A stretch of 64,000 bases of DNA from Roseomonas acroporae (GTDB taxonomy: Bacteria > Pseudomonadota > Alphaproteobacteria > Acetobacterales > Acetobacteraceae): the NCBI RefSeq assembly GCF_023223525.1, contig NZ_JALPRX010000014.1, positions 1 to 64,000 of the forward strand. The letters are read 5' to 3'. Every line of letters begins with the position of its first letter. Position 1 is the first letter of the stretch. The notes beneath the pieces are model-generated. The model saw nothing but the letters and a program-made list of their open reading frames with translations, did no database searches and was not told the DNA's origin. The translations under genes and the position numbers were made by a program. Below are positions 44,276 to 52,542 of the stretch, one piece after another.

Positions 44276-45412
44276 ATGGATCGGAACGGAATCCCGGCGT
44301 CGCCGCAGCGCGACGGGCGCGTGGACCTGGTGCGCGGCTTCGCCCTGCTGTGCATCTTCGTGGACCACGTGCCGGGCAACCGGCTGGGCGACTTCACGCT
44401 GCGGAATTTCGCCTTCTCGGACGCGGCCGAGCTGTTCGTGCTGCTCGCCGGCTACTCCGCCATGCTCGCCTACGGGCGCAGCTTCGCGCGGGACGGCATC
44501 GCGGGCGGGCTGCGGCGGGTGGCGCTGCGCTGCCTGCAGCTCTACGCCTTCCAGGCCGGGCTGCTGCTCTGGACCATGCTGATCGTCATGGTCTGGGCCG
44601 ACCATTACGGGCTGGAGCCGCTCTCGATCGGGCCGCTGCTCGATCCGGCGGGGGTGGCGCGCGGGCTGATGCTGCGGGCGCTGCCGGCCTCGCTCGACAT
44701 CCTGCCGCTCTACATCGTGCTGCTCGCCGCCTTCCCGGTGCTCTATCTCGGGCTGCGGCACAGCCGGGCGGGGCTGCTCGCGGCCTCGCTGCTGCTCTGG
44801 TGGGCGGCGGGGCGCTGGCAGATCAACCTGCCCAACGTCGTCGATCCGGACGCGCCGGAGATCTGGTTCCTCAACCCGCTCACCTGGCAGCTCGTCTTCG
44901 TCGCCGGGATGCTGCTGGCCGACCGGATGGCGCGCCATGGCGGGGCGCTGCCGCGCCCGCGGCCGCTGGCCTGGCTCGCCTGGGCCTTCCTGGCGCTGGG
45001 GCTGGTGACGATGGCGCCGTGGCAGGCCTGGGGCCTGTCCTCCTGGCGGCCGCTGCCCGACCCCGACCTCGCGGGCGCGGCCAAGACCTGGGTGCCGCCG
45101 CTGCGGCTGCTGAGCGTGCTGGCGATGAGCTACCTGGCGCTGACCTCGGTGCGGCTGCGCGCCGCGGCGGCGCATCCGCTGCTGCGGCCGGTGCTGGTCT
45201 GCGGCCGCCACTCCCTGGCGGTGTTCGCGGCGGGCACGCTGCTGTCGCTGCTCGGGCGGCTGGCCTTCCGCACCGTCGGCACCGGGACCGGGATGCAGCT
45301 TCTGGTGAACGGGCTCGGCCTGCTGGCGATGGTGGGGCTGGCGCTGTGGCGCGATTCGCGCGTGCCGGCGCGGCGGCCGGCCGGGGCGGCGGCGCACCTC
45401 AAGACAATATGA
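44276..45412 (+). CDS. opgC: OpgC-family membrane protein (probable O-acyltransferase)
   Basis: A 378-aa polytopic membrane protein of the OpgC family, known for succinylating osmoregulated periplasmic glucans in enterobacteria. The start MDRNGIPASPQRDGRVDLVRGFALLCIFVDHVPGN is at ATG 44276. Conserved points are RVDLVRGFALLCIFVDH near the N-terminus and FAFSDAAELFVLLAGYSA. About ten hydrophobic segments are visible. The neighbouring SGNH hydrolase gene, 21 nt downstream, fits a surface polysaccharide acylation role. Which polymer it modifies is unknown, since no glucan synthase (opgGH) lies nearby. Confidence 0.87.
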   Translation: MDRNGIPASPQRDGRVDLVRGFALLCIFVDHVPGNRLGDFTLRNFAFSDAAELFVLLAGYSAMLAYGRSFARDGIAGGLRRVALRCLQLYAFQAGLLLWTMLIVMVWADHYGLEPLSIGPLLDPAGVARGLMLRALPASLDILPLYIVLLAAFPVLYLGLRHSRAGLLAASLLLWWAAGRWQINLPNVVDPDAPEIWFLNPLTWQLVFVAGMLLADRMARHGGALPRPRPLAWLAWAFLALGLVTMAPWQAWGLSSWRPLPDPDLAGAAKTWVPPLRLLSVLAMSYLALTSVRLRAAAAHPLLRPVLVCGRHSLAVFAAGTLLSLLGRLAFRTVGTGTGMQLLVNGLGLLAMVGLALWRDSRVPARRPAGAAAHLKTI

Positions 45413-45433
45413 AGGGCCGGCAATCCGTGCTAC

Positions 45434-46252
45434 ATGGCCTGGATGCAATCCCGAGCGTGTTCGCCGGCGCGGTGCGCCGCCGCTGCCCTGCTCCTCCTCG
45501 CGGCCACGCCCCGGCCTGATGCCCTGGCCGCGGGCGGCACGGGCGCGGTGGGCGAGGCACCCGCTTCCGTGACGCAGGCGGTGGCGCTGCCGCGCGTCGC
45601 CGCCCGGCTGCGCCAGGGCGCGCCGCTGCGCGTGGTGGCGTTCGGCTCGTCCTCGACCGAGGGTTCCGGGGCGTCCGCGCCGGACCGGACCTATCCGTCT
45701 CGGCTCGCGCAGGATCTTTCGGCCTGGGTGCGGGAGCGCGGGGCGGCGGGGGAGGCGGTGGAGGTGCTGAACCGCGGCCGGGGCGGCGACGACGCCGAGG
45801 CGATGGCGCGCCGGCTGGAGCGCGACGTGCTGGCCGAGCGGCCCGACCTGGTGATCTGGCAGACCGGCAGCAACGACCCCATCACCGGCGTCCCGCCCGA
45901 GCGCTTCGCGGCGCTGACCCGGCAGGGCATCCTGGCGATGCGGGCGGCCGGCATCGACGTGATGGTGATGGACCAGCAGTGGTGCCCGCGCCTGGAGGGC
46001 GTGCGCGACGCGGCCGCCTACCGGGAGGCGCTGCGCGGCGTGGCCGCGGAGCTGGGCGTGCCGGTGATCCGCCGCGCGGCGCTGATGCGCGGCTGGGCGG
46101 CCGCCGGCGTGCTGACCCCGGCGCAGATGATCGGGCCGGACGGCTTCCACATGACCGATGCCGGCTATGCGCGCCTGGCCGAGGCGGTGGCCGCGCAGGT
46201 GCTGCGCAACGCCGGGCTCGGCGCGGCCGTGGCGGTGGCGCGGCAGGATTAG
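45434..46252 (+). CDS. SGNH/GDSL-like hydrolase, predicted exported
   Basis: A 272-aa protein with a signal peptide (about 13-33, ALLLLAATPRPDALAAGG). The SGNH blocks are visible: block I AFGSSSTEGSG, nucleophile likely Ser73; block II NRGRGGDDA with the Gly; block III WQTGSND with the Asn; and block V PDGFHMTDAGY with the Asp-x-x-His pair. ATG 45434 or the ATG three codons later could start. It follows the OpgC-like gene by 21 nt. A periplasmic O-acyl esterase or acyltransferase acting on the same polymer as OpgC is the likely role, inferred from this pairing. Its stop overlaps a palindromic repeat. Confidence 0.85.
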   Translation: MAWMQSRACSPARCAAAALLLLAATPRPDALAAGGTGAVGEAPASVTQAVALPRVAARLRQGAPLRVVAFGSSSTEGSGASAPDRTYPSRLAQDLSAWVRERGAAGEAVEVLNRGRGGDDAEAMARRLERDVLAERPDLVIWQTGSNDPITGVPPERFAALTRQGILAMRAAGIDVMVMDQQWCPRLEGVRDAAAYREALRGVAAELGVPVIRRAALMRGWAAAGVLTPAQMIGPDGFHMTDAGYARLAEAVAAQVLRNAGLGAAVAVARQD

Positions 46253-46354
46253 AGCATTTTCAAGCTGAGCGTCCTCGCTCAGCGGCTCGGAAAATGCGAA
46301 AAATCGAAAGGCTAGAGCCGTTCCGGCCTGATCCAGTCAGGCTGGATCGGCTCT
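46251..46354 (+). repeat. Composite palindromic repeat, family C, unit 1
   Basis: The unit begins AGAGCATTTTC and holds nested inverted repeats: GCATTTTC with GAAAATGC, CTGAGCG with CGCTCAG, and AGAGCCG with CGGCTCT. It begins within the SGNH hydrolase stop codon (TAG, 46250-46252). Unit 2 follows directly. Confidence 0.85.
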
Positions 46355-46460
46355 AGAGCATTCCCAAGCCGGGCGTACTCACCCGGCGACTTGGAAGATG
46401 CGAAAAACCAAAAGGCCGGAGCCGTGCCGGCCTGATACGGTCAGGCCGGCACGGCTCCGG
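46355..46460 (+). repeat. Composite palindromic repeat, family C, unit 2
   Basis: A diverged second copy starts AGAGCATTCCC and keeps the same layout: CCAAG / CTTGG, GCCGGG / CCCGGC, then an 18-bp perfect stem (arms about 46419-46436 and 46442-46459, loop TACGG). The two units differ in most stem bases but retain pairing. A family A element abuts at 46461. Confidence 0.85.
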
Positions 46461-46560
46461 AGCGGAAACGCGGTCCGGTCGGGACTGCGTTCCCTTCCAT
46501 CTCGTTGTTCTCCGGGCGGAATCACGCTTCCGGGCGTCGCCGCCCGCCGGCGATCCGCTC
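46461..46560 (+). repeat. Palindromic dispersed repeat, family A, copy 3
   Basis: The stem has GAAACGCGGTCC / GGACTGCGTTCC around GGTCG, more degenerate than copy 2. It is followed by CGTTGTTCTCCGGGCGGAATCACG and the fixed end CCGGCGATCCGCTC. It lies directly behind family C and 64 bp before the oxidoreductase gene. Confidence 0.85.
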
Positions 46561-46623
46561 TGGCGCTTGCATCCGGCGACCTCCCGCGCACCATGCCGCC
46601 CGGACGGCCCGGCGGAGACTGGC

Positions 46624-47307
46624 ATGACCGAGAACGAGGACGCGGCGACGCTCGGGCAGGGGCGCGCCAAGCTGATCGCCCGCAAGGAGGAGTGGGCCCG
46701 CGAGGGGCGGCTGCTCACCGGCGCGACGCCCGGCTCCAACGCCGATCCCGACCGGCCGCGGCTGCCGCCGGGCCAGACGCTGGTGCGCGACTGGCCGGTG
46801 CTGGACCTCGGCGTCCAGCCTGACGTGCCGCCGGCGAAGTTCCGGCTGGACGTGGATGGGCTGGTCGAGGCGCCGCTCTCGCTCGACTGGGAAGGCTACA
46901 TGGCGCTGCCGCAGGTGGAGTCGGTCAGCGACATCCACTGCGTCACGCAGTGGTCGCGCTACGACAACCACTGGCAGGGCGTGGCGGCGCGGGAACTGCT
47001 GTCGCGGGTACGGCCGAAGCCGGACGCGCGCTTCGTCGTCTTCCACAGCCATGACGGCTACACCACCAACGTGCCGCTGGAGGATTTCGACCAGCCGGAT
47101 GCGATGCTGGCGCATGCCTGGGAGGGCCGGCCGCTGACGCGCCAGCACGGCGGGCCGCTGCGCGGCCTGATCCCGCGCCTCTACCTCTGGAAGAGCGCCA
47201 AGTGGCTGCGGCGGATCGAGCTGGTGACGTTCGACCGCCCCGGCTTCTGGGAGCTGCGGGGCTATCACGACCATGGCGACCCGTGGCGCGAGGAGCGCTA
47301 CGGGTAG
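46624..47307 (+). CDS. Sulfite oxidase-like molybdopterin-dependent oxidoreductase
   Basis: A 227-aa soluble protein made only of the oxidoreductase molybdopterin-binding domain. The start at ATG 46624 is chosen because MTENEDAATL... precedes the domain. Residues 55-100 hold PVLDLGVQPDVPP and FRLDVDGLVEAPLSLDWEGY. The molybdenum-ligating Cys106 sits in SDIHCVTQWSRYDNHW, and RQHGGPLRGLIPRLYLWKS follows. No signal peptide or Tat motif is seen, unlike MsrP. The substrate is unknown. It depends on the cofactor made by moaC/moeA, which are 40 kb away in this window. Confidence 0.88.
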   Translation: MTENEDAATLGQGRAKLIARKEEWAREGRLLTGATPGSNADPDRPRLPPGQTLVRDWPVLDLGVQPDVPPAKFRLDVDGLVEAPLSLDWEGYMALPQVESVSDIHCVTQWSRYDNHWQGVAARELLSRVRPKPDARFVVFHSHDGYTTNVPLEDFDQPDAMLAHAWEGRPLTRQHGGPLRGLIPRLYLWKSAKWLRRIELVTFDRPGFWELRGYHDHGDPWREERYG

Positions 47308-47578
47308 AGCGCCTCCGGGTCGGGCGGATGCTGCCCGGGGCGGCCCGGGAAGGGCGCCGAGGCGAAGGCCGGGCCCGGCTGGCGGCCATTCCGGAGGCGG
47401 CCGTTCCGGCCGTTACGGAACGGCCCTCGCCATCCCGCCGTCGCCGGCCGCTCGGACGGGCTCCCGCGCGGAGCGGCACGGCCGCGGACCCGAATGATCC
47501 TTCGGTTCGGCGCGCGGCCGACCGCCAACCCCGCGCGCGATGCTTGCCGGCACGAGTCCCGGCTTGTGCCGGCCGGCA

Positions 47579-48202
47579 TCAGTCCGCGAGGTCGACCTCG
47601 TCGCGGAACGGATCGGCCGGGGTGGCGCGGCCGGCGCGCAGGGTGGCGACGGCGGGGCGCGGGCGCGGCTCGGTCTGCCGGCGGCTGATCTCGGGCACGA
47701 GGTCCTGCAGCTCGACGAAGCTGTCGGCCTGTCGGCGCAACTCGTCGGCGATCATCGCGGGCTGCGTGCGCACGCTCGAGACCACCGTGACGCGCACGCC
47801 CTGGCGCTGCACCGCCTCGACCAGCCGGCGGAAGTCGCCGTCGCCCGAGAACAGCACGGCGTGATCGATCCGCGGGGCGAGGTCGAGCATGTCGACCGCG
47901 AGCTCGACGTCGAGGTTGCCCTTGATGCGGCGCCGGCCGGCCGCGTCGGTGAACTCCTTGGCCGGCTTGGTGACGACGGCGTAGCCGTTGTAGCCGAGCC
48001 AGTCGACCAGCGGGCGGAGCGGGGAGTACTCCTCGGTTTCCAGGATCGCCGTGTAGTAGTAGGCGCGCACGAGGTAGCCGTGCTGGCCGAAGAAGGCGAG
48101 AAGGTTCTTGTAGTCCACGTCGAAGCCGAGGGTGCGCGACGCCGCGTAGAGGTTGGCGCCGTCGATGAAGAGTGCGATCCGCTCGCTGGGGAAAGGTTCC
48201 AA
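47579..48202 (-). CDS. NYN/LabA-DUF88-domain protein
   Basis: The reading from TTG 48202 gives 207 aa starting MEPFPSERIALFIDGANLYAA, which is how the family begins. An earlier frame start would overlap folK, so it is rejected. The NYN fold, a PIN-like nuclease, shows ALFIDGANLY (first Asp), GNLDVELAVDMLDLA and HAVLFSGDGDFRRLV (acidic cluster). In alphaproteobacteria this gene is widespread near folK-rpoZ-rsh. RNA cleavage is inferred from fold only. The C-terminal 45 residues are Arg/Pro-rich. It is divergent from folK. Confidence 0.88.
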   Translation of the reverse strand: MEPFPSERIALFIDGANLYAASRTLGFDVDYKNLLAFFGQHGYLVRAYYYTAILETEEYSPLRPLVDWLGYNGYAVVTKPAKEFTDAAGRRRIKGNLDVELAVDMLDLAPRIDHAVLFSGDGDFRRLVEAVQRQGVRVTVVSSVRTQPAMIADELRRQADSFVELQDLVPEISRRQTEPRPRPAVATLRAGRATPADPFRDEVDLAD

Positions 48203-48308
48203 GGTCGATGCTTTCGAGGATGCGGGGCGGGGCTGCCGCCGGGGAAGCGTGTGCGGCCGGCCCGGGTGATTGGGCCATGCCGCGGTTACGGAGTCGTGAG
48301 CGGCGCCG

Positions 48309-48803
48309 ATGATCCTTGTCGGGATCGGCGGCAACCTGCCGGACGCCTCGGGGACGCCGCCGCTGGTGATCGGTCGGCGCGCCGTCGAGGCACTGGGTGC
48401 CCTGCCTGGCCTGCGCCTGGCGGCGGTGTCCGGCTGGTATGCCAGCGACCCGGTGCCGCCGCAGCCGGGGTCGCCGCCCTACGTCAACGCCGTCGCCCGC
48501 CTGGAAGGCCGGGCGGGCGCGGAGCCGCTGCTCGCGTCGCTGCAGGCGATCGAGGCCGCGGCGGGCCGCACGCGCCCCTATCGCAACGCGCCGCGCACGC
48601 TGGACCTCGACCTTATAGACCTCGACGGGCTGGTGCGCGATGCCCCGGATCCGATCCTTCCGCATCCGCGCGCCGCGCTTCGCGCCTTCGTGTTGCTGCC
48701 GCTGGCCGAGGTCGCGCCCGGCTGGCGGCACCCGCGCACCGGCGAATCCGTCTCCGCGCTGATCGCCGCCCTGCCGCCCCAGGTCATCCGCCGGCTGGCG
48801 TGA
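48309..48803 (+). CDS. folK: 2-amino-4-hydroxy-6-hydroxymethyldihydropteridine pyrophosphokinase
   Basis: HPPK transfers pyrophosphate to the pterin in folate synthesis. The 164-aa protein starts MILVGIGGNLPD, with the SGWYASDPVPPQPG loop. The signature near PRTLDLDLIDLDG supplies metal-binding Asp residues, and LPHPRAALRAFVLLPLAEV follows. The length is standard. The gene starts about 100 bp from the divergent NYN gene and precedes rpoZ by 201 bp. Confidence 0.95.
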   Translation: MILVGIGGNLPDASGTPPLVIGRRAVEALGALPGLRLAAVSGWYASDPVPPQPGSPPYVNAVARLEGRAGAEPLLASLQAIEAAAGRTRPYRNAPRTLDLDLIDLDGLVRDAPDPILPHPRAALRAFVLLPLAEVAPGWRHPRTGESVSALIAALPPQVIRRLA

Positions 48804-49004
48804 CGGGGCGCCGGGGCGTGGCGCGGCCATGGCCGGCGCAGGGCGGGGGCGGGAGCAGGGATGGAAGAGAGGACGGCCATGCCGCGCTTGCGAAATCCGA
48901 CCACGGTGGCTATCTGAGGGTTTGCACAGCGAACCGGCAGAGGCGGCGGCTGCCAGTCACCTGGCCGCTGCCGCGATCGCAACACCAGGCATATCGGATC
49001 CGTC

Positions 49005-49406
49005 ATGGCGCGCGTGACAGTCGAGGACTGCATCCTCAAGGTACCCAACCGCTTCGATCTCGTCCTCTACGCGGCCCAGCGCGCGCGCAACATCAGCCGC
49101 GGCGAGGAGATCACCCTCGACCGCGACAACGACAAGAATCCGGTGGTCGCGCTGCGCGAGATCGCCGAGTCGAAGGTCGAGCTGTCGGCGCTGGAGGCCG
49201 ACATCATCAAGTCGCTGCAGCGCGCCCCGGAGCCGGAGCCGGCCGAGGAGGAGGTGCTGGACCTGATCGCCACCGACGAGAACATCTTCGGCGTGATGGA
49301 TGTCAGCGAGGAGCCGGCCATCGAGGGCGCCGGCCTCGAGGACATGTCGCCCGAGGACCTGGAGGCGGCGATCGCCGCCGAGCTGGGCGGCGGCTCGCGC
49401 CGCTGA
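49005..49406 (+). CDS. rpoZ: RNA polymerase omega subunit
   Basis: Omega helps assemble RNA polymerase and binds ppGpp at one site in some groups. The 133-aa protein has the standard start [20 protein letters not shown] and the [15 protein letters not shown] helix. The acidic C-terminal part (about 85-130) is longer than the E. coli protein, as often in alphaproteobacteria. It is followed after 23 nt by the (p)ppGpp synthetase gene, a conserved pair. Confidence 0.96.
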   Translation: MARVTVEDCILKVPNRFDLVLYAAQRARNISRGEEITLDRDNDKNPVVALREIAESKVELSALEADIIKSLQRAPEPEPAEEEVLDLIATDENIFGVMDVSEEPAIEGAGLEDMSPEDLEAAIAAELGGGSRR

Positions 49407-49429
49407 GGGAGGCGGCCCGAGGGGGTGGC

Positions 49430-51913
49430 ATGAGCGCGCGCGCGGCCGGAGCGGAGGACGCACCGTCGCCACGCGCGCCCGAGGGCGTCGCGGCGGCCGA
49501 CCGCAAGGGCACGGCCGGGCGGTCGGTCGGTCGGGGCATGCCCGCCCAGGACATGCCCGCCCGGGACATGGCGGACCCGGCCCTGTCGCGGCGGGCGGGT
49601 GACGCGGCCGCCGCGGGCGGCCAGCCCGCCGCCGGGGCCGCCCCCGTCCCGCGCCGGGTGCCCGTGGCCGAGCTGGCGCGGGCCCTGGCCGCGAAGGTCG
49701 CGACCTACGACCCCAAGGCCGACACCGAGGCGATCGAGCGCGCGGCGGCGCTCGCCGACGAGGCGCACGGCGCGCAGAGCCGGGACAACGGCGACCCCTA
49801 CATCACCCACCCGCTCGCCGTGGCCGAGCTGCTGGCCGGCTACCGGCTGGACGCGGGCACCATCGTCACCGCGCTGCTGCACGACACGGTGGAGGACACC
49901 GGCCTCAGGCTCGCCGACATCGAGAAGGGCTTCGGGCGCGAGGTGGCGCGCCTCGTGGACGGCGTCACCAAGCTGACCCGTCTGGAGGTGCAGTCGGAGC
50001 GCACCAAGCAGGCCGAGAACTTCCGCAAGCTGGTGCTGGCGATGAGCGAGGACATCCGCGTCCTGCTCGTCAAGCTCGCCGACCGGCTGCACAACATGCG
50101 CACGCTGCACTACATCGGCAAGCCGGAGCGCCGGCAGCGCATCGCGCGCGAGACGATGGACATCTACGCGCCCCTGGCCGAGCGCATCGGCATGGACGCG
50201 GTCAAGACCGAGCTGGAGACGCTCGCCTTCCGCGAATTGCAGCCCGAGGCGTGGCAGACCATCAGCGCGCGGCTCGGCTACCTGCGCGGCCAGGGGGCGG
50301 ACCTGATCGACGAGATCGGCGCCGACATCCAGCGCGTGCTGGCCGAGCAGGGCGTGCCGGTGATCGAGGTGAGCGGGCGGGAGAAGTCGCCCTACTCGAT
50401 CTGGCTGAAGATGCACCAGAAGAACGTGGCGTTCGAGCAGCTCTCGGACATCATGGCCTTCCGCGTGCTGGTGCCGGACAAGGGCGACTGCTACGCGGCG
50501 CTGGGCGCGATCCACTCCGCCTACCGCGTGGTGCCGGGGCGCTTCAAGGACTACATCTCGACGCCCAAGACCAACGGCTACCAGAGCCTGCACACGGGCG
50601 TGACCGTGCCCGCGCGCCGGCACGCCAAGATCGAGGTGCAGATACGCACCGTCGAGATGCACGAGGTGGCCGAGTTCGGCGTGGCGGCGCACTGGATCTA
50701 CAAGCAGGGCCCCGAGGGCGTCGTCTCCTCCAGGCGCGACCGCCGCCGCTACCCCTGGGTGCGCGACCTGCTGGAGATCCTCGATTCCGCCGCCGAGCCG
50801 CAGGAATTCCTGGAGCACACCAAGCTCGAGCTGCACCGCGACCAGGTGTTCTGCTTCACGCCGAAGGGCGACCTGATCGCCCTGCCGCGCGGCGCGACGC
50901 CGGTGGACTTCGCCTACCAGGTGCATTCCCAGGTCGGCGACACCTGCGTCGGCGCCAAGATCAACGGCCGCATCATGCCGCTCCGGCACGCGCTGGAGAA
51001 CGGCGACCAGGTCGAGATCATCACCGCGCGCGGCGGCACGCCGAACCCGCAATGGGAACGCTTCGTCGTCACCGGCAAGGCGCGGGCGCGCATCCGCCGC
51101 TTCGTGCACGCCCGCCTGCGGCAGGAGCAGCAGGAGAGCGGCCGCGCGGCGCTGGCCAAGGCGTTCCGCCAGGAGGGGCTCGACTTCTCCGAGAAGCTGG
51201 TGGAGCCGGCGCTGAAGGCGCTGAAGCAGCCGGACTTCGAGACGCTCTGCGTCGCGGTCGGTGCCGGCACCATCGCCGGCAAGGACGTGGTGCACGCGGT
51301 CTATCCCGAGCTGCGCACGCCGCCGCGCTCGATCGACACGCTGCCCATGGCGCGCTCGCGCGGGCGGGTGGCGAGCGGGCTCGCCGGCGGGCGCTTCGAG
51401 ACGGAGCGGGTGGAGCCGGCGCAGCGCAGCGCCGGCAAGGCGCGCGGCGCGCCGATCACCGGCGTCGTCGCCGGCATGCCGGTGCACTATGCCGGCTGCT
51501 GCCACCCGCTGCCGGGCGAGCGCATCGTCGGCATCGTCAGCACCGGCAAGGGCGTGGTGGTGCATGCCGCCGACTGCCGGACCCTGGCGAGCTTCGCCGC
51601 GACGCCCGAGCGCTTCCTCGACGTGGACTGGGAGGAGGAGGCGGGCGCCAGGCCCTCGGCGGCGCTCGGCACCGGGCATGTCGGGCGGATCTCGGTGGTG
51701 GCGGCGAACGATCCGAACGTCCTCGCGACCCTCGCCAACGCGGTGAGCAAGCAGGACGGCACGATCAGCAACATCCGCATCCTGCACCGCGCCACCGACT
51801 ACTGCGAGGTGCAGGTGGACGTGGAGGTGACCGATGTGCGCCACCTCTCCAACATCATCGCCGGGCTGCGCGCCTGCCAGGGCGTGACGCAGGTCGAGCG
51901 GGCGCATGGCTGA
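49430..51913 (+). CDS. rsh: Bifunctional (p)ppGpp synthetase/hydrolase (RelA/SpoT)
   Basis: The 827-aa protein makes and degrades (p)ppGpp for the stringent response. ATG 49430 follows GAGGGGGTG. An Ala/Gly-rich region of about 80 residues precedes the HD hydrolase domain, intact with His151-Asp152 in LLHDTVEDTG. The synthetase domain has RFKDYISTPKTNGYQSLHTG. Then come the TGS domain (TPKGDLIALPRGATPVDFAY), a zinc-finger-like stretch (GCCHPLPGERIVGI) and the ACT domain (GRISVVAANDPNVLA). Both activities look retained, as in most single-Rsh alphaproteobacteria. A later ATG is possible. Confidence 0.96.
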   Translation: MSARAAGAEDAPSPRAPEGVAAADRKGTAGRSVGRGMPAQDMPARDMADPALSRRAGDAAAAGGQPAAGAAPVPRRVPVAELARALAAKVATYDPKADTEAIERAAALADEAHGAQSRDNGDPYITHPLAVAELLAGYRLDAGTIVTALLHDTVEDTGLRLADIEKGFGREVARLVDGVTKLTRLEVQSERTKQAENFRKLVLAMSEDIRVLLVKLADRLHNMRTLHYIGKPERRQRIARETMDIYAPLAERIGMDAVKTELETLAFRELQPEAWQTISARLGYLRGQGADLIDEIGADIQRVLAEQGVPVIEVSGREKSPYSIWLKMHQKNVAFEQLSDIMAFRVLVPDKGDCYAALGAIHSAYRVVPGRFKDYISTPKTNGYQSLHTGVTVPARRHAKIEVQIRTVEMHEVAEFGVAAHWIYKQGPEGVVSSRRDRRRYPWVRDLLEILDSAAEPQEFLEHTKLELHRDQVFCFTPKGDLIALPRGATPVDFAYQVHSQVGDTCVGAKINGRIMPLRHALENGDQVEIITARGGTPNPQWERFVVTGKARARIRRFVHARLRQEQQESGRAALAKAFRQEGLDFSEKLVEPALKALKQPDFETLCVAVGAGTIAGKDVVHAVYPELRTPPRSIDTLPMARSRGRVASGLAGGRFETERVEPAQRSAGKARGAPITGVVAGMPVHYAGCCHPLPGERIVGIVSTGKGVVVHAADCRTLASFAATPERFLDVDWEEEAGARPSAALGTGHVGRISVVAANDPNVLATLANAVSKQDGTISNIRILHRATDYCEVQVDVEVTDVRHLSNIIAGLRACQGVTQVERAHG

Positions 51914-51955
51914 CGCCGCGGCCCGGCCCGGACACCCAGCAGCGGAGCGGCGGCG

Positions 51956-52363
51956 TTGATCATCGGCCTGGGCTCGGACATCGTCGACATACGGCGCATC
52001 GAGCGCACCATCGAGCGGCACGGCGAGCGCTTCATCGAGCGCATCTTCACGCCCCTGGAGCGGGCCAAGGCGGAGCGGCGCACCGAGAAGCTGCGCGCCG
52101 CCACCTACGCCAAGCGCTTCGCCGCCAAGGAGGCGGCGTCCAAGGCGCTCGGCACGGGGTTCAGCGACGGGGTGTTCTGGCGCGACCTCGGCGTGGTCAA
52201 CCTCTCCACCGGGCAGCCGACGCTGCGGCTGACCGGGGGCGCCGCCGCGCGCCTCGCCGCCATCACCCCGGCCGGGCACGGCGCCAGCGTCGCGCTGACC
52301 ATGACCGACGAATATCCCTACGCCCAGGCGCTGGTCATCATCTCCGCCGTCCGCCTTCCTTGA
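51956..52363 (+). CDS. acpS: Holo-[acyl-carrier-protein] synthase
   Basis: AcpS attaches phosphopantetheine to acyl carrier protein. The 135-aa protein uses a TTG start at 51956, preceded by AGCGGAG. The family motifs are [17 protein letters not shown] with the metal Asp and [15 protein letters not shown] with the Glu. An ATG is not available near the natural start, which supports the TTG. It lies 42 nt after rsh. The usual neighbour pdxJ is not here. Confidence 0.96.
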   Translation: MIIGLGSDIVDIRRIERTIERHGERFIERIFTPLERAKAERRTEKLRAATYAKRFAAKEAASKALGTGFSDGVFWRDLGVVNLSTGQPTLRLTGGAAARLAAITPAGHGASVALTMTDEYPYAQALVIISAVRLP

Positions 52364-52542
52364 CAGGGGGGCGGGCGCGTAGGCCATATCCGCCGCCCGG
52401 CCTCCTGCCGCACCCGCAACGGTGCCCGTGACGCCGGACCGGCGGCGCCGGGTGCCGTCGCCCGATGACTGTCGTCCGGAGCCGGGCATGCCCGGCTCCC
52501 GTCCCTGAGAAGCGCCGCACCATGCCCGTAGCGAGTTCCCGT

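Noticed and set aside
48203-48334. Earlier start of the NYN-domain gene
   Set aside because: It would overlap the divergent folK start and adds a Pro/Arg-rich stretch foreign to the family, which begins close to FPSERIALFIDG.
47540-49429. In-frame extension of the (p)ppGpp synthetase frame back to 47540
   Set aside because: It runs antisense to the NYN gene and out of frame through folK and rpoZ. The family start with a good ribosome binding site is at 49430.
51956-52363. acpS as a truncated gene because it lacks ATG
   Set aside because: TTG with an upstream AGCGGAG gives the full-length family start, so it is intact.
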